Below, one piece after another: positions 1-7,599 of a DNA stretch of 64,000 nucleotides. The notes under the pieces were generated by a model. The model did not search any database and was not told the origin of the DNA. It was given only the letters and a program-made list of their open reading frames with translations. A program made the translations under genes and the position numbers. Origin of the DNA: Paenibacillus sp. GM2 (lineage in GTDB: Bacteria > Bacillota > Bacilli > Paenibacillales > Paenibacillaceae); assembly GCF_900069005.2 (NCBI RefSeq), contig NZ_LN831279.1, forward strand, positions 62,001-126,000. The letters are read 5' to 3'. Each line of letters starts with the position of its first letter. The stretch's first letter is position 1.

Positions 1-2214
1 TCCCTGTCTGCGGGTGCTCCCGCTTCCAGCCAAGCCACGATTAACTGGGTGAAGTATGAGGGGGACGATTTCGGGGCTTATAAAATCTATAAGTTCCCCA
101 AGACATATCCGGGCCTTAGATATTACACGGGGGGAGATTGGAACAAAAACTTTCAATATCTGCCCCAAATGCATCCTTATTACCTTGATGCCACAATTAC
201 AGATGTAAATACGTTGTCCTACGTGAGTTCTCTTGAAGCAGAAAAAACATATGTCTACCTTGTTGATGTCTGCGATTCAAACGGGGACACCCTCGCGCGG
301 TCGAATCAGGCGGAGGTCAGGAATGTAGCCAGCTATGCCGTCAAGCCTCAGGAGAGGGGGCAGAGAATTTATTATGATCCTCAATTAGGTGACTACAGAA
401 ATACGGAAACCAGAGGTTATATTGAGAGCAGTATGAGATGGAGTACGGATTCCGCCGAGATATTGCTGAGCTTGCAGACCTTGCCCGAAACCTATGCACA
501 GGATACGGCGCAAAATCTGGTTGATTTCGTGAAGGAGAGCATGCCAAGAGGCCTGCCAACTCACAGATGGGCTGATTTCAGGTACGGACAGGGTCCAAGT
601 GTGTTTGTGGATCCGCAGCTAAAGTTTGATAACGGTCTGTATTTTGTAACGGGGGATCTATCTGTTCCTCGATTAACGTTTGCGGAGAGTACTTATGGTT
701 CCGATCCGTTGGGAGCCCTTCGCTTTGCTTATGGCTATGATGGTTTGACTCCCGTGGAAATTGCCAATCCGACGACCCGATCGGTTGCCTTTGATGAAGA
801 TACCAATACAATGGTCGTGGAGTTCACTAAAGATGAAAACAATGTCCATGTGTATTTTAAGGTCCGCATTCATGGAGGTGTGGCCGAGATTGAGGGCTCC
901 ATTACGCCTACTGGCGGTTCAATAAGCAATCCGCGCTTGATTGTAAAAGCATTGAGCGACGACGGCATCGGGGACGCCGAATTTTTTGGCTCTGTCAAGC
1001 AGTGGGGAAGCGATGCCTGGCTGCTCTATGATGACGGAAAAGGCTTTGTGAGGGGAGAAGACCTTGCGAAGAACAATCCGGACCGATTCGAGGGGATTTT
1101 GCAGTCCAACGGCAGTTCTTACTTTAAATACAACGGAACGATTGCTGAGGGTGAGACCTGGAGCGAATATCTTGAAAAAATAAGATTTGGTTCTCATATG
1201 CTGGGAGGAACCGCTGACAGCTATGAACCGACAGCATATAATTCAACCAAGTATGATAATTACTTGTTTGGCAGGCTTATGAATTACGGCTACCCGATCA
1301 TGGGCTTGGCCTCATGGTGCAGCAGCCATCCAGCGGATAACGATGCAAGGGAAGTATTAAATCAGGCGTTCGGTATTTATTATCGGAATTTAATGAATTA
1401 CGGGGAACATAACTGGACGTCCTATGAAGACAAGTCGAACGGTTCGTTATATTGGGGCGAGCTGGGGCCGCTTCTTTATGGATTATCCGTTATGGCCGAT
1501 CTGGACAATACAACAACTATAGAAGGAAAAACTTATGCGCAGATCGCTCAATATGTATATGACCTGCTGCCTGCGGAAGCTTCCGGATTGTTTGCTAATG
1601 ACAATGATGGGCTGGGGAATGCGATTTTTGGCATAAGGAAATTCAAAGGAATGGACGATCCCAAAGCGGCGAACTATGAGTCTCATTTGCAGGACATAAA
1701 TGCCAATAATAATAAGGGCTACTACACTACCAAAACTTATTTGGGATATAGCGACAAGCAGAGCCCAAACGCGCTAAGCGCCTTGAGTTATTTCTTGCAG
1801 CTTCCGCAATGGGATACAGAGGATGCGCTCGTTATCCGAAATGAGCTGGGTTATGCCGGTATGGGCGAATCCCAGGCTTGGGGGCAAATCCTGTTCAACC
1901 AGCTGGAGGAGAGTTATGGGGGAGTCTACCCGATTCTAATAGGAACGGACACCAGACATTCCTATCAGAATATTAACCTTAAGTCCATGCATTGGGACGC
2001 CGGCTCCAAGACACTTAATATGAGCTTTGATCATCCTTTTGAGGAATTGGACGTATACACGGGGCTCTCTGATTTATCGGATGTGAAGTTGAACGGGGTT
2101 TCTTTGATTCCGGGAGCGGACTATACTTTTGATACTACTACACATATATTAAGAATCATGAAGACGGGCACCGCAGGAAATAACTTTAATGTATCCGTCG
2201 TCACGGTTCTGTAG
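1..2214 (+). CDS. Large secreted-type protein, 3' part only (unknown function)
   Basis: The frame is open from the first base, so the gene begins outside the window; the GTG at 49 is internal. About 738 residues remain. The first 100 residues look like the end of a fibronectin type III-like module (short beta strands, YVYLVDVCDSNG). The middle is beta-rich. Residues around 400-640 contain repeated aromatic helices (WCSSHPADND, YWGELGPLLYG, GMGESQAWGQILFNQLEE), which resemble an alpha/alpha-barrel glycosidase or lyase fold. The last 80 residues look like a small beta domain. I do not recognise a catalytic signature and assign no reaction. The neighbours (esterase remnant, sugar transport, glycoside hydrolase) suggest extracellular polysaccharide work. 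This is an inference. Confidence 0.75.
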   Translation, partial: SLSAGAPASSQATINWVKYEGDDFGAYKIYKFPKTYPGLRYYTGGDWNKNFQYLPQMHPYYLDATITDVNTLSYVSSLEAEKTYVYLVDVCDSNGDTLARSNQAEVRNVASYAVKPQERGQRIYYDPQLGDYRNTETRGYIESSMRWSTDSAEILLSLQTLPETYAQDTAQNLVDFVKESMPRGLPTHRWADFRYGQGPSVFVDPQLKFDNGLYFVTGDLSVPRLTFAESTYGSDPLGALRFAYGYDGLTPVEIANPTTRSVAFDEDTNTMVVEFTKDENNVHVYFKVRIHGGVAEIEGSITPTGGSISNPRLIVKALSDDGIGDAEFFGSVKQWGSDAWLLYDDGKGFVRGEDLAKNNPDRFEGILQSNGSSYFKYNGTIAEGETWSEYLEKIRFGSHMLGGTADSYEPTAYNSTKYDNYLFGRLMNYGYPIMGLASWCSSHPADNDAREVLNQAFGIYYRNLMNYGEHNWTSYEDKSNGSLYWGELGPLLYGLSVMADLDNTTTIEGKTYAQIAQYVYDLLPAEASGLFANDNDGLGNAIFGIRKFKGMDDPKAANYESHLQDINANNNKGYYTTKTYLGYSDKQSPNALSALSYFLQLPQWDTEDALVIRNELGYAGMGESQAWGQILFNQLEESYGGVYPILIGTDTRHSYQNINLKSMHWDAGSKTLNMSFDHPFEELDVYTGLSDLSDVKLNGVSLIPGADYTFDTTTHILRIMKTGTAGNNFNVSVVTVL

Positions 2215-2215
2215 C

Positions 2216-2294
2216 GAGGAGAATCGCTATTGCCGATTGTTGATATGCCTTTAGAGCAACTGAAAACCGGTACAGAAATCAAATTAAGCATGGG
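2216..2294 (+). pseudogene. Deletion remnant of an acetyl-xylan-esterase-type gene
   Basis: The bases around 2217-2268 (RBS GAGGAGAAT, then TTG at 2230 reading LPIVDMPLEQLKT) match the start of the intact esterase at 19325 (MPMIDMPLEQLKT), including the upstream ribosome binding site. After a dozen codons the similarity stops. Bases 2286-2312 then match the sequence just after the stop codon of the intact gene (TAAGC-ATG-GCTTGTA-AGTTGAAC in both). What is left is therefore the two ends of the gene with about 930 bases missing between them. The start codon has also become TTG. The locus follows a large secreted gene, as at 15147-20281. Confidence 0.75.
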
Positions 2295-2295
2295 C

Positions 2296-2334
2296 GCTTG
2301 TAGAGTTGAACCAACAACTCTACAAGCCTTTTTT
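2296..2334 (+). terminator. Rho-independent terminator
   Basis: A perfect 13-bp stem (GCTTGTAGAGTTG / CAACTCTACAAGC) with loop AACCAA is followed by C and six T. It is related in sequence to the terminator behind the intact esterase at 20290. Confidence 0.88.
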
Positions 2335-2358
2335 ATGGGGATCATGGTAGAGAAGCAG

Positions 2359-3150
2359 CTAGACACGAGGCATGCTGCGATATTGTGAGGGAGGCATTCC
2401 CCGTTTGCTCCGGAAGATGCGGCTCAAGTAGAAGCCGTTCTCATATCCGCAGAGCTGCGCGATTTTGTCGATGCTAAGCTCTGTTTCTAACAGCAATTTA
2501 CTGGCTCTGTCCAGCCGGAGCCGGGTTGTATATTCAGAGGGAGGCATTCCGTAAGCTGCGCGAAAGCGTCTGGTTAACTGTACCGGGGTAAGCTGCAGCG
2601 AGAGCGCCAGACTCTTTAAATCGATCGGGCCAAATGCATTGTTGATGATAAATTGGGCAGCCGTTCGCATCTCCACATCTGCCAGCATGCCATTTAACCC
2701 TATTTCCCGTGGCATATTCGTCTCCAGTTCGTATAAACGCCATATATCGCTTACCAGATGCTGTTTTCGCTCCATAGCGGTTTTATCCTGTTCCAATGCC
2801 AGCATCCGCAGGTAGAGATAATTGGAACGCAGCCGCTCGATGTCGGTGATTTTCAGAGCACCGCTTAACGACTGTATTTCTTCCAGAGAGGGCTCTGTAT
2901 TCCATGCGAAATGAATAAAGTGAAAGCTTAAGGGTTCAAGGGTTTTTCTATGAAACCAGGTGTTCGGAGGGCAGACCACCAGGCTGCCAAGTCCGGCTTC
3001 GCCCTGCCGATCTCCTATGCGGTAAATAAACCTGCCGTCTTCCACCGCAAATATCGTCCAGTAAGAATAGATATCCCGTTCGAGAGCAAATGCTTCTTTT
3101 TTAATCCAATACAGATGCGTTACCAGGCGGATCGTAAAGTCACTTCTCAT
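2359..3150 (-). CDS. AraC family transcriptional regulator
   Basis: The protein has 263 residues. The N-terminal half (about 1-130) is a cupin-like sensor domain (YSYWTIFAVEDGRFIYRIGD, VVCPPNTWFHR). The C-terminal 100 residues form the double helix-turn-helix AraC domain, with IDLKSLALSLQLTPVQLTRRF as first HTH and IDKIAQLCGYENGFYLSRIF as second HTH, ending in the usual GMPPSQYR. It is divergent from the FAD-dependent oxidoreductase gene at 3276, which it probably regulates. AraC members with this layout normally sense sugars or metabolites. The ligand cannot be told from sequence. Confidence 0.9.
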   Translation of the reverse strand: MRSDFTIRLVTHLYWIKKEAFALERDIYSYWTIFAVEDGRFIYRIGDRQGEAGLGSLVVCPPNTWFHRKTLEPLSFHFIHFAWNTEPSLEEIQSLSGALKITDIERLRSNYLYLRMLALEQDKTAMERKQHLVSDIWRLYELETNMPREIGLNGMLADVEMRTAAQFIINNAFGPIDLKSLALSLQLTPVQLTRRFRAAYGMPPSEYTTRLRLDRASKLLLETELSIDKIAQLCGYENGFYLSRIFRSKRGMPPSQYRSMPRV

Positions 3151-3275
3151 TTCATCACCACTCTATGTGAAATAAAGTATATATTTAATCGTAACATGAT
3201 GCATGTATTTAAGGAAGTGTTCATTATAAGATGAAATCAAGGATATTGAATACGACCTTAAGGAGAGGTTCAATC

Positions 3276-5525
3276 ATGAGAAAGGAAGTTATCAAGTCGG
3301 ATATTACAGTGATTGGCGGCGGCCTGGCCGGAGTGAGCGCTGCTGTTGCCGCAGCCCGTTTGGGCAGGACGGTGTCATTGATTCAGAATCGTCCGGTACT
3401 AGGCGGAAATTCAAGCAGCGAGGTACGAGTCTGGGTGTGCGGAGCTACCGCTCACGGAACAAATCGTTATGCACGAGAGACCGGCATCATGGGCGAGCTG
3501 TTCCTTGAGAACCAATATCGGAATATCGATGGGAACCCGTATATTTGGGATATGATTGTGCTGGAAACGGTACGTGCGGAGCCTAATATCCGCTTATTTT
3601 TGAATACCGATGTCCATGAAGTGGAGGCCGAAGGTGATGCGGACAGCAGGATTATCCGTTCTGTAACCGGTTGGATGATGGGCTCTGAGCGTCGTATTCG
3701 TTTTGAAAGCGGTATGTTCCTGGATTGTACGGGCGATGGGCTGATCGGTTTCCTGGCCGGGGCCAAGTATCGCATTGGCCGTGAGGCGAAGGAGGAGTAT
3801 AACGAGGCTTGGGCACCGCAGGTTGCAGATGACATCACGCTGGGAAGTACGATGTTCTTCTATACGAAGGATGCGGGACAACCGGTAAAGTTTATACCGC
3901 CAAGCTTTGCAAAGGATATCACGAAGACGACCATTCCATTGAAGCGTGTTATTCGCAGCGGCGATAACGGATGCGCTTATTGGTGGATCGAGTGGGGCGG
4001 GGAAATGGATACGGTTCACGATAATGAGCGGATTCGCGACGAATTGTGGGCGGTGATTTATGGCATCTGGGACTATATTAAAAATTCCGGCAAATTTGAT
4101 GCCAACAATATGACGCTGGAGTGGGTAGGCTCGATTCCGGGCAAACGGGAGTACCGCCGTTTCCTTGGCGATTATGTGCTTAACCAAAACGATATTGTGG
4201 AGCAGCGCCAGTTCGAAGATGGCGTTGCCTTCGGCGGATGGTCAATTGATTTGCATCCTCCGCAAGGGATGTATTCCACGGAAAGCGGCTCGAAGCATTT
4301 GCATGCGGATGGGGTCTATTCTATTCCGTTCCGTTCCCTGTACTCCGCCAATGTGAACAACTTGATGATGGCCGGACGTGACATCAGCGCATCGCATGTC
4401 GCGTTTGGGACGACCCGTGTCATGGCGACATGCGCCGTTATTGGTGAAGCCGCCGGCACCGGGGCAGCTTTATGTGCGGCTAAGGGAATCTTACCGCGCG
4501 AGCTCTACCAAACGCATATGCTGGAGCTTCAGCAAACCCTGCTTCGCCAGGGGGCGTCCATCATCGGTTTCCGCAATGAGGATCCTGGCGATTTGGCACG
4601 GAACGCAAAAACAACGGCTTCCAGCACGTTGACGCAGCTAGCTGTGCAAAAGTCGGTTGAATCCTGTCGATTAGCTTCCGATATCGGCTTGCTCTTGCCT
4701 GTCGACCCAGAGCTGACGGGGCTTGAATTACTCATCGATGCGGCGGAGGACACAAGGCTGGAGGTGGAGCTATGGGGTACCGGACGCGGTGAGAACTATG
4801 TCCCGCATACCCTGCAGACGGCGGCTTCGATTCCGATCAGCAAGGGAGTGGGGCAGTGGGCTAAGCTGCTTTTACAGTGGAAGCCGGACGCTCCACAGAA
4901 CGCTTTTCTTATCATTAAAGCAAATGAGCGGATTGCCTTGCATCTGTCTGATGAGCCGCAATCCGGGGTGCTTGTGTTCGTGAAAGGCCCGCAGCCTATC
5001 GTTTCTCCGGAATTTGGCGATCAACAGCCAGCTCAGCCCGTTGTGCAGTGGAATATGCGCCCGTTTGTCCGCAAGTCCATCTGCTTCCGTCTGCTCTCGC
5101 CGACACATGCTTTTGCGCCCGATAAGGTGATCGACGGTTATCATCGGCCCTATGCGGGGACGCATCTGTGGTCATCCGCCTCGCTGCGGGAAGACTCGCC
5201 GGAGTGGCTGGAGTTAAGCTGGCCAGCCTCGGTCAGCATTCGCACGGTACATCTTACCTTTAACGATGATGTAAATGAGGATCTGATCAATCTGCATCAT
5301 CACCGCACACCGTTTGAGGCGATTCCGGAATTGATCAAGGATTATCGATTGCAGAGCTATATAAATGGGGAGTGGGTCACCATCGCCGAAGGCCGAAATA
5401 ACCGGAAGCGTAGAGCAGTGCATACACTGGATCGATCGCTTTCCTCGGAACGGCTCCGCTTGGTGGTGGATGCAACCAACGGTTGCCCCCGGGCAGAGAT
5501 TATAGAGATACGGGTGTACGAATAG
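3276..5525 (+). CDS. FAD-dependent oxidoreductase with C-terminal discoidin-like domain
   Basis: The protein has 749 residues starting at the ATG with AAGGAGAGG nine bases upstream. An in-frame ATG at 3231 lacks such a site. Residues 7-35 form a dinucleotide-binding fold (DITVIGGGLAGVSAAVAAAR), followed by LGGNSSSEVRVWVCG. This pattern is typical of the FAD_oxidored family (PF12831) often annotated beside polysaccharide lyases. The second FAD-contact region (NNLMMAGRDISASHVA... RVMATCAVIGEAAGTGAA) lies around residues 355-395. The last 140 residues (VIDGYHRPYAGTHLW ... LELSWPASVSIRTVHLTF) resemble an F5/8 type C carbohydrate-binding fold. There is no signal peptide, so it is probably cytoplasmic. 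The substrate is unknown; a sugar-derived compound is likely from context. Confidence 0.85.
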   Translation: MRKEVIKSDITVIGGGLAGVSAAVAAARLGRTVSLIQNRPVLGGNSSSEVRVWVCGATAHGTNRYARETGIMGELFLENQYRNIDGNPYIWDMIVLETVRAEPNIRLFLNTDVHEVEAEGDADSRIIRSVTGWMMGSERRIRFESGMFLDCTGDGLIGFLAGAKYRIGREAKEEYNEAWAPQVADDITLGSTMFFYTKDAGQPVKFIPPSFAKDITKTTIPLKRVIRSGDNGCAYWWIEWGGEMDTVHDNERIRDELWAVIYGIWDYIKNSGKFDANNMTLEWVGSIPGKREYRRFLGDYVLNQNDIVEQRQFEDGVAFGGWSIDLHPPQGMYSTESGSKHLHADGVYSIPFRSLYSANVNNLMMAGRDISASHVAFGTTRVMATCAVIGEAAGTGAALCAAKGILPRELYQTHMLELQQTLLRQGASIIGFRNEDPGDLARNAKTTASSTLTQLAVQKSVESCRLASDIGLLLPVDPELTGLELLIDAAEDTRLEVELWGTGRGENYVPHTLQTAASIPISKGVGQWAKLLLQWKPDAPQNAFLIIKANERIALHLSDEPQSGVLVFVKGPQPIVSPEFGDQQPAQPVVQWNMRPFVRKSICFRLLSPTHAFAPDKVIDGYHRPYAGTHLWSSASLREDSPEWLELSWPASVSIRTVHLTFNDDVNEDLINLHHHRTPFEAIPELIKDYRLQSYINGEWVTIAEGRNNRKRRAVHTLDRSLSSERLRLVVDATNGCPRAEIIEIRVYE

Positions 5526-5534
5526 AGTCATTTA

Positions 5535-5576
5535 AGACTTATGAACAAACCTGTTGAGAGGTTTGTTCATAAGTCT
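5535..5576. repeat. Perfect 18-bp inverted repeat
   Basis: AGACTTATGAACAAACCT at 5535-5552 and its exact complement at 5559-5576 are separated by GTTGAG. It sits ten bases after the oxidoreductase stop codon and could end that transcript. There is no T-tract on either side, so it is not a standard intrinsic terminator. Confidence 0.8.
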
Positions 5577-5633
5577 GCTGCTGGTAAAGAATCGTTATAT
5601 TGAAGATTCCCCATGCGATCAGCGGAGGGGCTA

Positions 5634-5642
5634 TGCTATACT
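5634..5642 (+). promoter_or_regulatory. Candidate extended -10 promoter of the erm leader
   Basis: TGCTATACT is an extended -10 element (TGn followed by TATACT). There is no good -35 hexamer 17 bases upstream. A start near 5649 would give a leader RNA that begins about 23 bases before the leader peptide ribosome binding site. Confidence 0.4.
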
Positions 5643-5689
5643 GTTGCTTGTAATAGGATCCGTTTCATATAAGGGAGGATTGTCCTTAC

Positions 5690-5722
5690 ATGTATTGCAT
5701 CGCATTCATACGTATTCGTTAA
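5690..5722 (+). CDS. Erm leader peptide MYCIAFIRIR
   Basis: A 10-codon reading frame, ATG at 5690 to TAA at 5720, is preceded by the strong ribosome binding site AAGGGAGG at 5671-5678. It lies about 105 bases before the erm start. Its end carries Arg-Ile-Arg, matching the Arg/Lys-X-Arg/Lys motif at which macrolide-bound ribosomes stall in leaders such as ErmDL. The IAFI stretch also resembles the hydrophobic stall stretches of ErmCL and ErmAL leaders. Codons 3-9 are complementary to the erm ribosome binding site. Translation and stalling are inferred. Confidence 0.7.
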   Translation: MYCIAFIRIR

Positions 5723-5820
5723 TGAAGGTACAGAACATCTAAATCCAGGCATTTTCTTATGAAATGCGCAGGATTATTTGTGCTGTGCCTTTTTCATTAC
5801 TATACGAATGAATGAGGTGC
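5697..5820 (+). promoter_or_regulatory. Translational attenuator controlling erm
   Basis: Bases 5703-5715 inside the leader peptide gene (CATTCATACGTAT) pair with 5802-5814 (ATACGAATGAATG) with one mismatch. After one more mismatch the helix runs on through 5697-5701 with 5816-5820. The right arm covers the erm ribosome binding site GAGGTG (5814-5819). Two smaller hairpins lie in between: 5749-5754/5762-5767 (GCATTT/AAATGC) and 5766-5771/5783-5788 (GCGCAG/CTGTGC). The second is followed by CTTTTTC and could also act as a transcription attenuator. A ribosome stalled near the leader end would occupy the left arm and free the site. Confidence 0.7.
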
Positions 5821-5826
5821 TTTTTG

Positions 5827-6693
5827 GTGTCCAAAAATAATAAAAATTATTGTAGTAAGTGGAAGAAAGAATCCAACTTTTCCGCACAACATCTATTAAT
5901 CAGCAAACGGCTGATTCATGATATGATCACATTGGCCCGGATTCGCCCTACCGATACCGTGCTTGATATCGGGGCGGGGACGGGAGCATTAACCTATCCG
6001 CTTGCAGAGAAAGCGGCACATGTACTCGCCATCGAGACAGATCCAGCGTTAATTGACAGACTCTTCAGCAAGATGCAGGATAGAAGCAACATTCGTATCA
6101 AGCAATCTGATTTTCTGAAGGTCTCTCTCCCAGGAAGTCCTTTTACTGTCGTCGCCAATATCCCTTATTCAATAACTACTCCGATTATGGGGAGGTTATT
6201 GGATCAACCCGCCGTTCCTCTGCAGCGAGCCGTACTGCTTGTGGAGAAGGGGGCAGCCCAACGATTTACAGCAATCCCCGTTACAGATCCGCGCATTTTG
6301 AGCTGGAGGATGCAATATGATATCCGACTTGTGCGGACGGTTTCGCCTCATCATTTTGCACCGCCCCCGCAAGTGGATTCCGCCATCCTGCTCATCGAGC
6401 GAAGGGAGGAGCCTATTGTTCTTACACAGCATCAGCCGAAGTTTACATCGTTGGCAGCATATGGACTGCGAGATCCGCGGTTACCGTTATTTGCCGCTCT
6501 ATCAGGTGTGTTTACCCCTCCCCAGATTGCGAAGCTGGCCAGAGAATTGAGGGTGAGTCGGGAATATCCCATCGGTAGACTGAATGAAGAGCAGTGGGGA
6601 AGGGTGTTCCATACGATGCTTCAGCATGTGCCGCCGTATCGCTGGCCCCAATGGGGGAAAAGCCCAAAGGGAAGATCGCGGACAAGAAGATAA
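5827..6693 (+). CDS. erm: 23S rRNA adenine-N6 methyltransferase, Erm family
   Basis: It methylates A2058-type adenine of 23S rRNA, giving macrolide-lincosamide-streptogramin B resistance in known family members. The protein has 288 residues from GTG at 5827, seven bases after GAGGTG. An ATG at 5812 would overlap that site. Motifs in order are FSAQHLLIS (residues 14-22, motif X), DIGAGTGALT (SAM loop), LAIETD (adenosine ribose Asp/Glu), IKQSDFLK and NIPYSITTPI, the N-I-P-Y catalytic motif of Erm and KsgA enzymes. The length and the basic tail (KGRSRTRR) resemble the ErmD-type group. KsgA is the alternative, but the leader peptide and non-ribosomal neighbourhood favour Erm. The antibiotic phenotype is not shown here. 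Confidence 0.88.
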   Translation: MSKNNKNYCSKWKKESNFSAQHLLISKRLIHDMITLARIRPTDTVLDIGAGTGALTYPLAEKAAHVLAIETDPALIDRLFSKMQDRSNIRIKQSDFLKVSLPGSPFTVVANIPYSITTPIMGRLLDQPAVPLQRAVLLVEKGAAQRFTAIPVTDPRILSWRMQYDIRLVRTVSPHHFAPPPQVDSAILLIERREEPIVLTQHQPKFTSLAAYGLRDPRLPLFAALSGVFTPPQIAKLARELRVSREYPIGRLNEEQWGRVFHTMLQHVPPYRWPQWGKSPKGRSRTRR

Positions 6694-6740
6694 CCATAAT
6701 TTATTTCTAATAATAGAAATTTAAAATAGTCAAAATCCCC

Positions 6741-6772
6741 TTGACCTTGACACTACTGTCAGGGTTTACAAT
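6741..6772 (+). promoter_or_regulatory. MerR-type promoter with 20-bp spacer
   Basis: TTGACC at 6741-6746 and TACAAT at 6767-6772 are separated by 20 bases rather than 17. The spacer holds a dyad, TTGACA-CTAC-TGTCAgg (6747-6764). An over-long spacer with an internal palindrome is the known architecture of promoters twisted into shape by MerR-family activators, so the downstream MerR gene is likely autoregulated. Confidence 0.7.
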
Positions 6773-6806
6773 GAAATCGAATCGTTCATCTAGGAGGCCA
6801 GATAGC

Positions 6807-7178
6807 ATGAAAATCGGAGAACTTGCAGCCCGTACCGGTGTCAGCGTCCGTTCACTGCGATATTATGAGCAGCAAGGATTGCTTAAGCCTGCTCGAGACG
6901 AGAGCGGCTACCGGGATTATTCCATATTCGCAGAAGAACAGGTGCGCACGATCCAGTTATATCTAAATCTTGGATTGACGACCGAGCAGATTGCAGGTTT
7001 CCTGCATTGCGTCATGAAAAATAAAGAGGCGTTTTGCACAGAGGTTTTTCCGATCTTCCGCCAAAAAATCGCAGAGATTGATGCGCGAATAAACCAACTG
7101 AATCATATCAAGATGAATCTGGAGGAGCGCATGCAATCGATTCTGGATGAACGACAACGGGATGAAATGGAGGAATGA
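6807..7178 (+). CDS. MerR family transcriptional regulator
   Basis: The protein has 123 residues, starting at the ATG after AGGAGG (TAGGAGGCCAGATAGC). Residues 1-70 are the winged HTH (MKIGELAARTGVSVRSLRYYEQQGLL...SGYRDY). Residues 80-120 form the dimerising coiled coil (RQKIAEIDARINQLNHIKMNLEERM). Cys residues at about 61 and 72 flank the start of the coil, but no metal-binding CxxC tail is visible. It ends four bases inside the region of the thioredoxin start, so both are one operon. An oxidative or thiol signal is a reasonable guess from the partner. Confidence 0.9.
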   Translation: MKIGELAARTGVSVRSLRYYEQQGLLKPARDESGYRDYSIFAEEQVRTIQLYLNLGLTTEQIAGFLHCVMKNKEAFCTEVFPIFRQKIAEIDARINQLNHIKMNLEERMQSILDERQRDEMEE

Positions 7179-7180
7179 AG

Positions 7181-7501
7181 ATGAGTTTACAACGGATAGA
7201 TGGAGCAAGCTTCCAAAATGCGATTAAACAGGATGGAGTCACGCTTGTTGAATTTGGAGCCAGCTGGTGTCCACCCTGCAAAACACTGCTGCCCATTTTG
7301 GAGGAGCTAAGTCAAGAGGAAGCGGGGCGCCTGGATATTTATCAGGTAGATTGTGACGAATCGCCGGAGCTTGCTGCTCAGTTTGGGATCATGTCCATGC
7401 CGACGGTGATCATGTTTCATAACGGTGAACCTATGGATAAACTGATTGGACTGCGGCCAAAGAGTACGTATCAAGCAGCGCTGGCCCGCTATGTATCATA
7501 A
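7181..7501 (+). CDS. Thioredoxin family protein
   Basis: The protein has 106 residues starting at the ATG seven bases after GGAGG. An ATG at 7175 overlaps the merR stop but is too close to that site. The active site is WCPPC rather than the WCGPC of TrxA. The cis-proline region is SMPTVIMF. The fold order is standard for a single thioredoxin domain with no signal peptide, so it works in the cytoplasm as a thiol-disulfide reductase. Co-transcription with MerR suggests an inducible role distinct from the housekeeping thioredoxin. Confidence 0.9.
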   Translation: MSLQRIDGASFQNAIKQDGVTLVEFGASWCPPCKTLLPILEELSQEEAGRLDIYQVDCDESPELAAQFGIMSMPTVIMFHNGEPMDKLIGLRPKSTYQAALARYVS

Positions 7502-7520
7502 AGCTTATAAATAAAGAAAT

Positions 7521-7561
7521 CGCTTCTGATGTTTTGATAACACAGGGGCGTTTTCTTTTTT
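7521..7561 (+). terminator. Terminator of the merR-thioredoxin operon
   Basis: CGCTTCTG at 7521-7528 pairs with CAGGGGCG at 7543-7550, with two G-U pairs, and is followed by TTTTCTTTTTT. Confidence 0.75.
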
Positions 7562-7599
7562 GTGAAGGTCATTAAGAGGCAAGTATAGAAGTCTAATAT

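Noticed and set aside
5629..5653. An even earlier mini-frame (MLYCCL) before the erm leader
   Set aside because: It overlaps the likely -10 element, and its ribosome binding site is too close to the ATG, so it is probably not transcribed.
5812..5827. Upstream ATG start for erm
   Set aside because: The ATG lies before the only good ribosome binding site GAGGTG, which would then fall inside the gene; GTG 5827 is correctly spaced.
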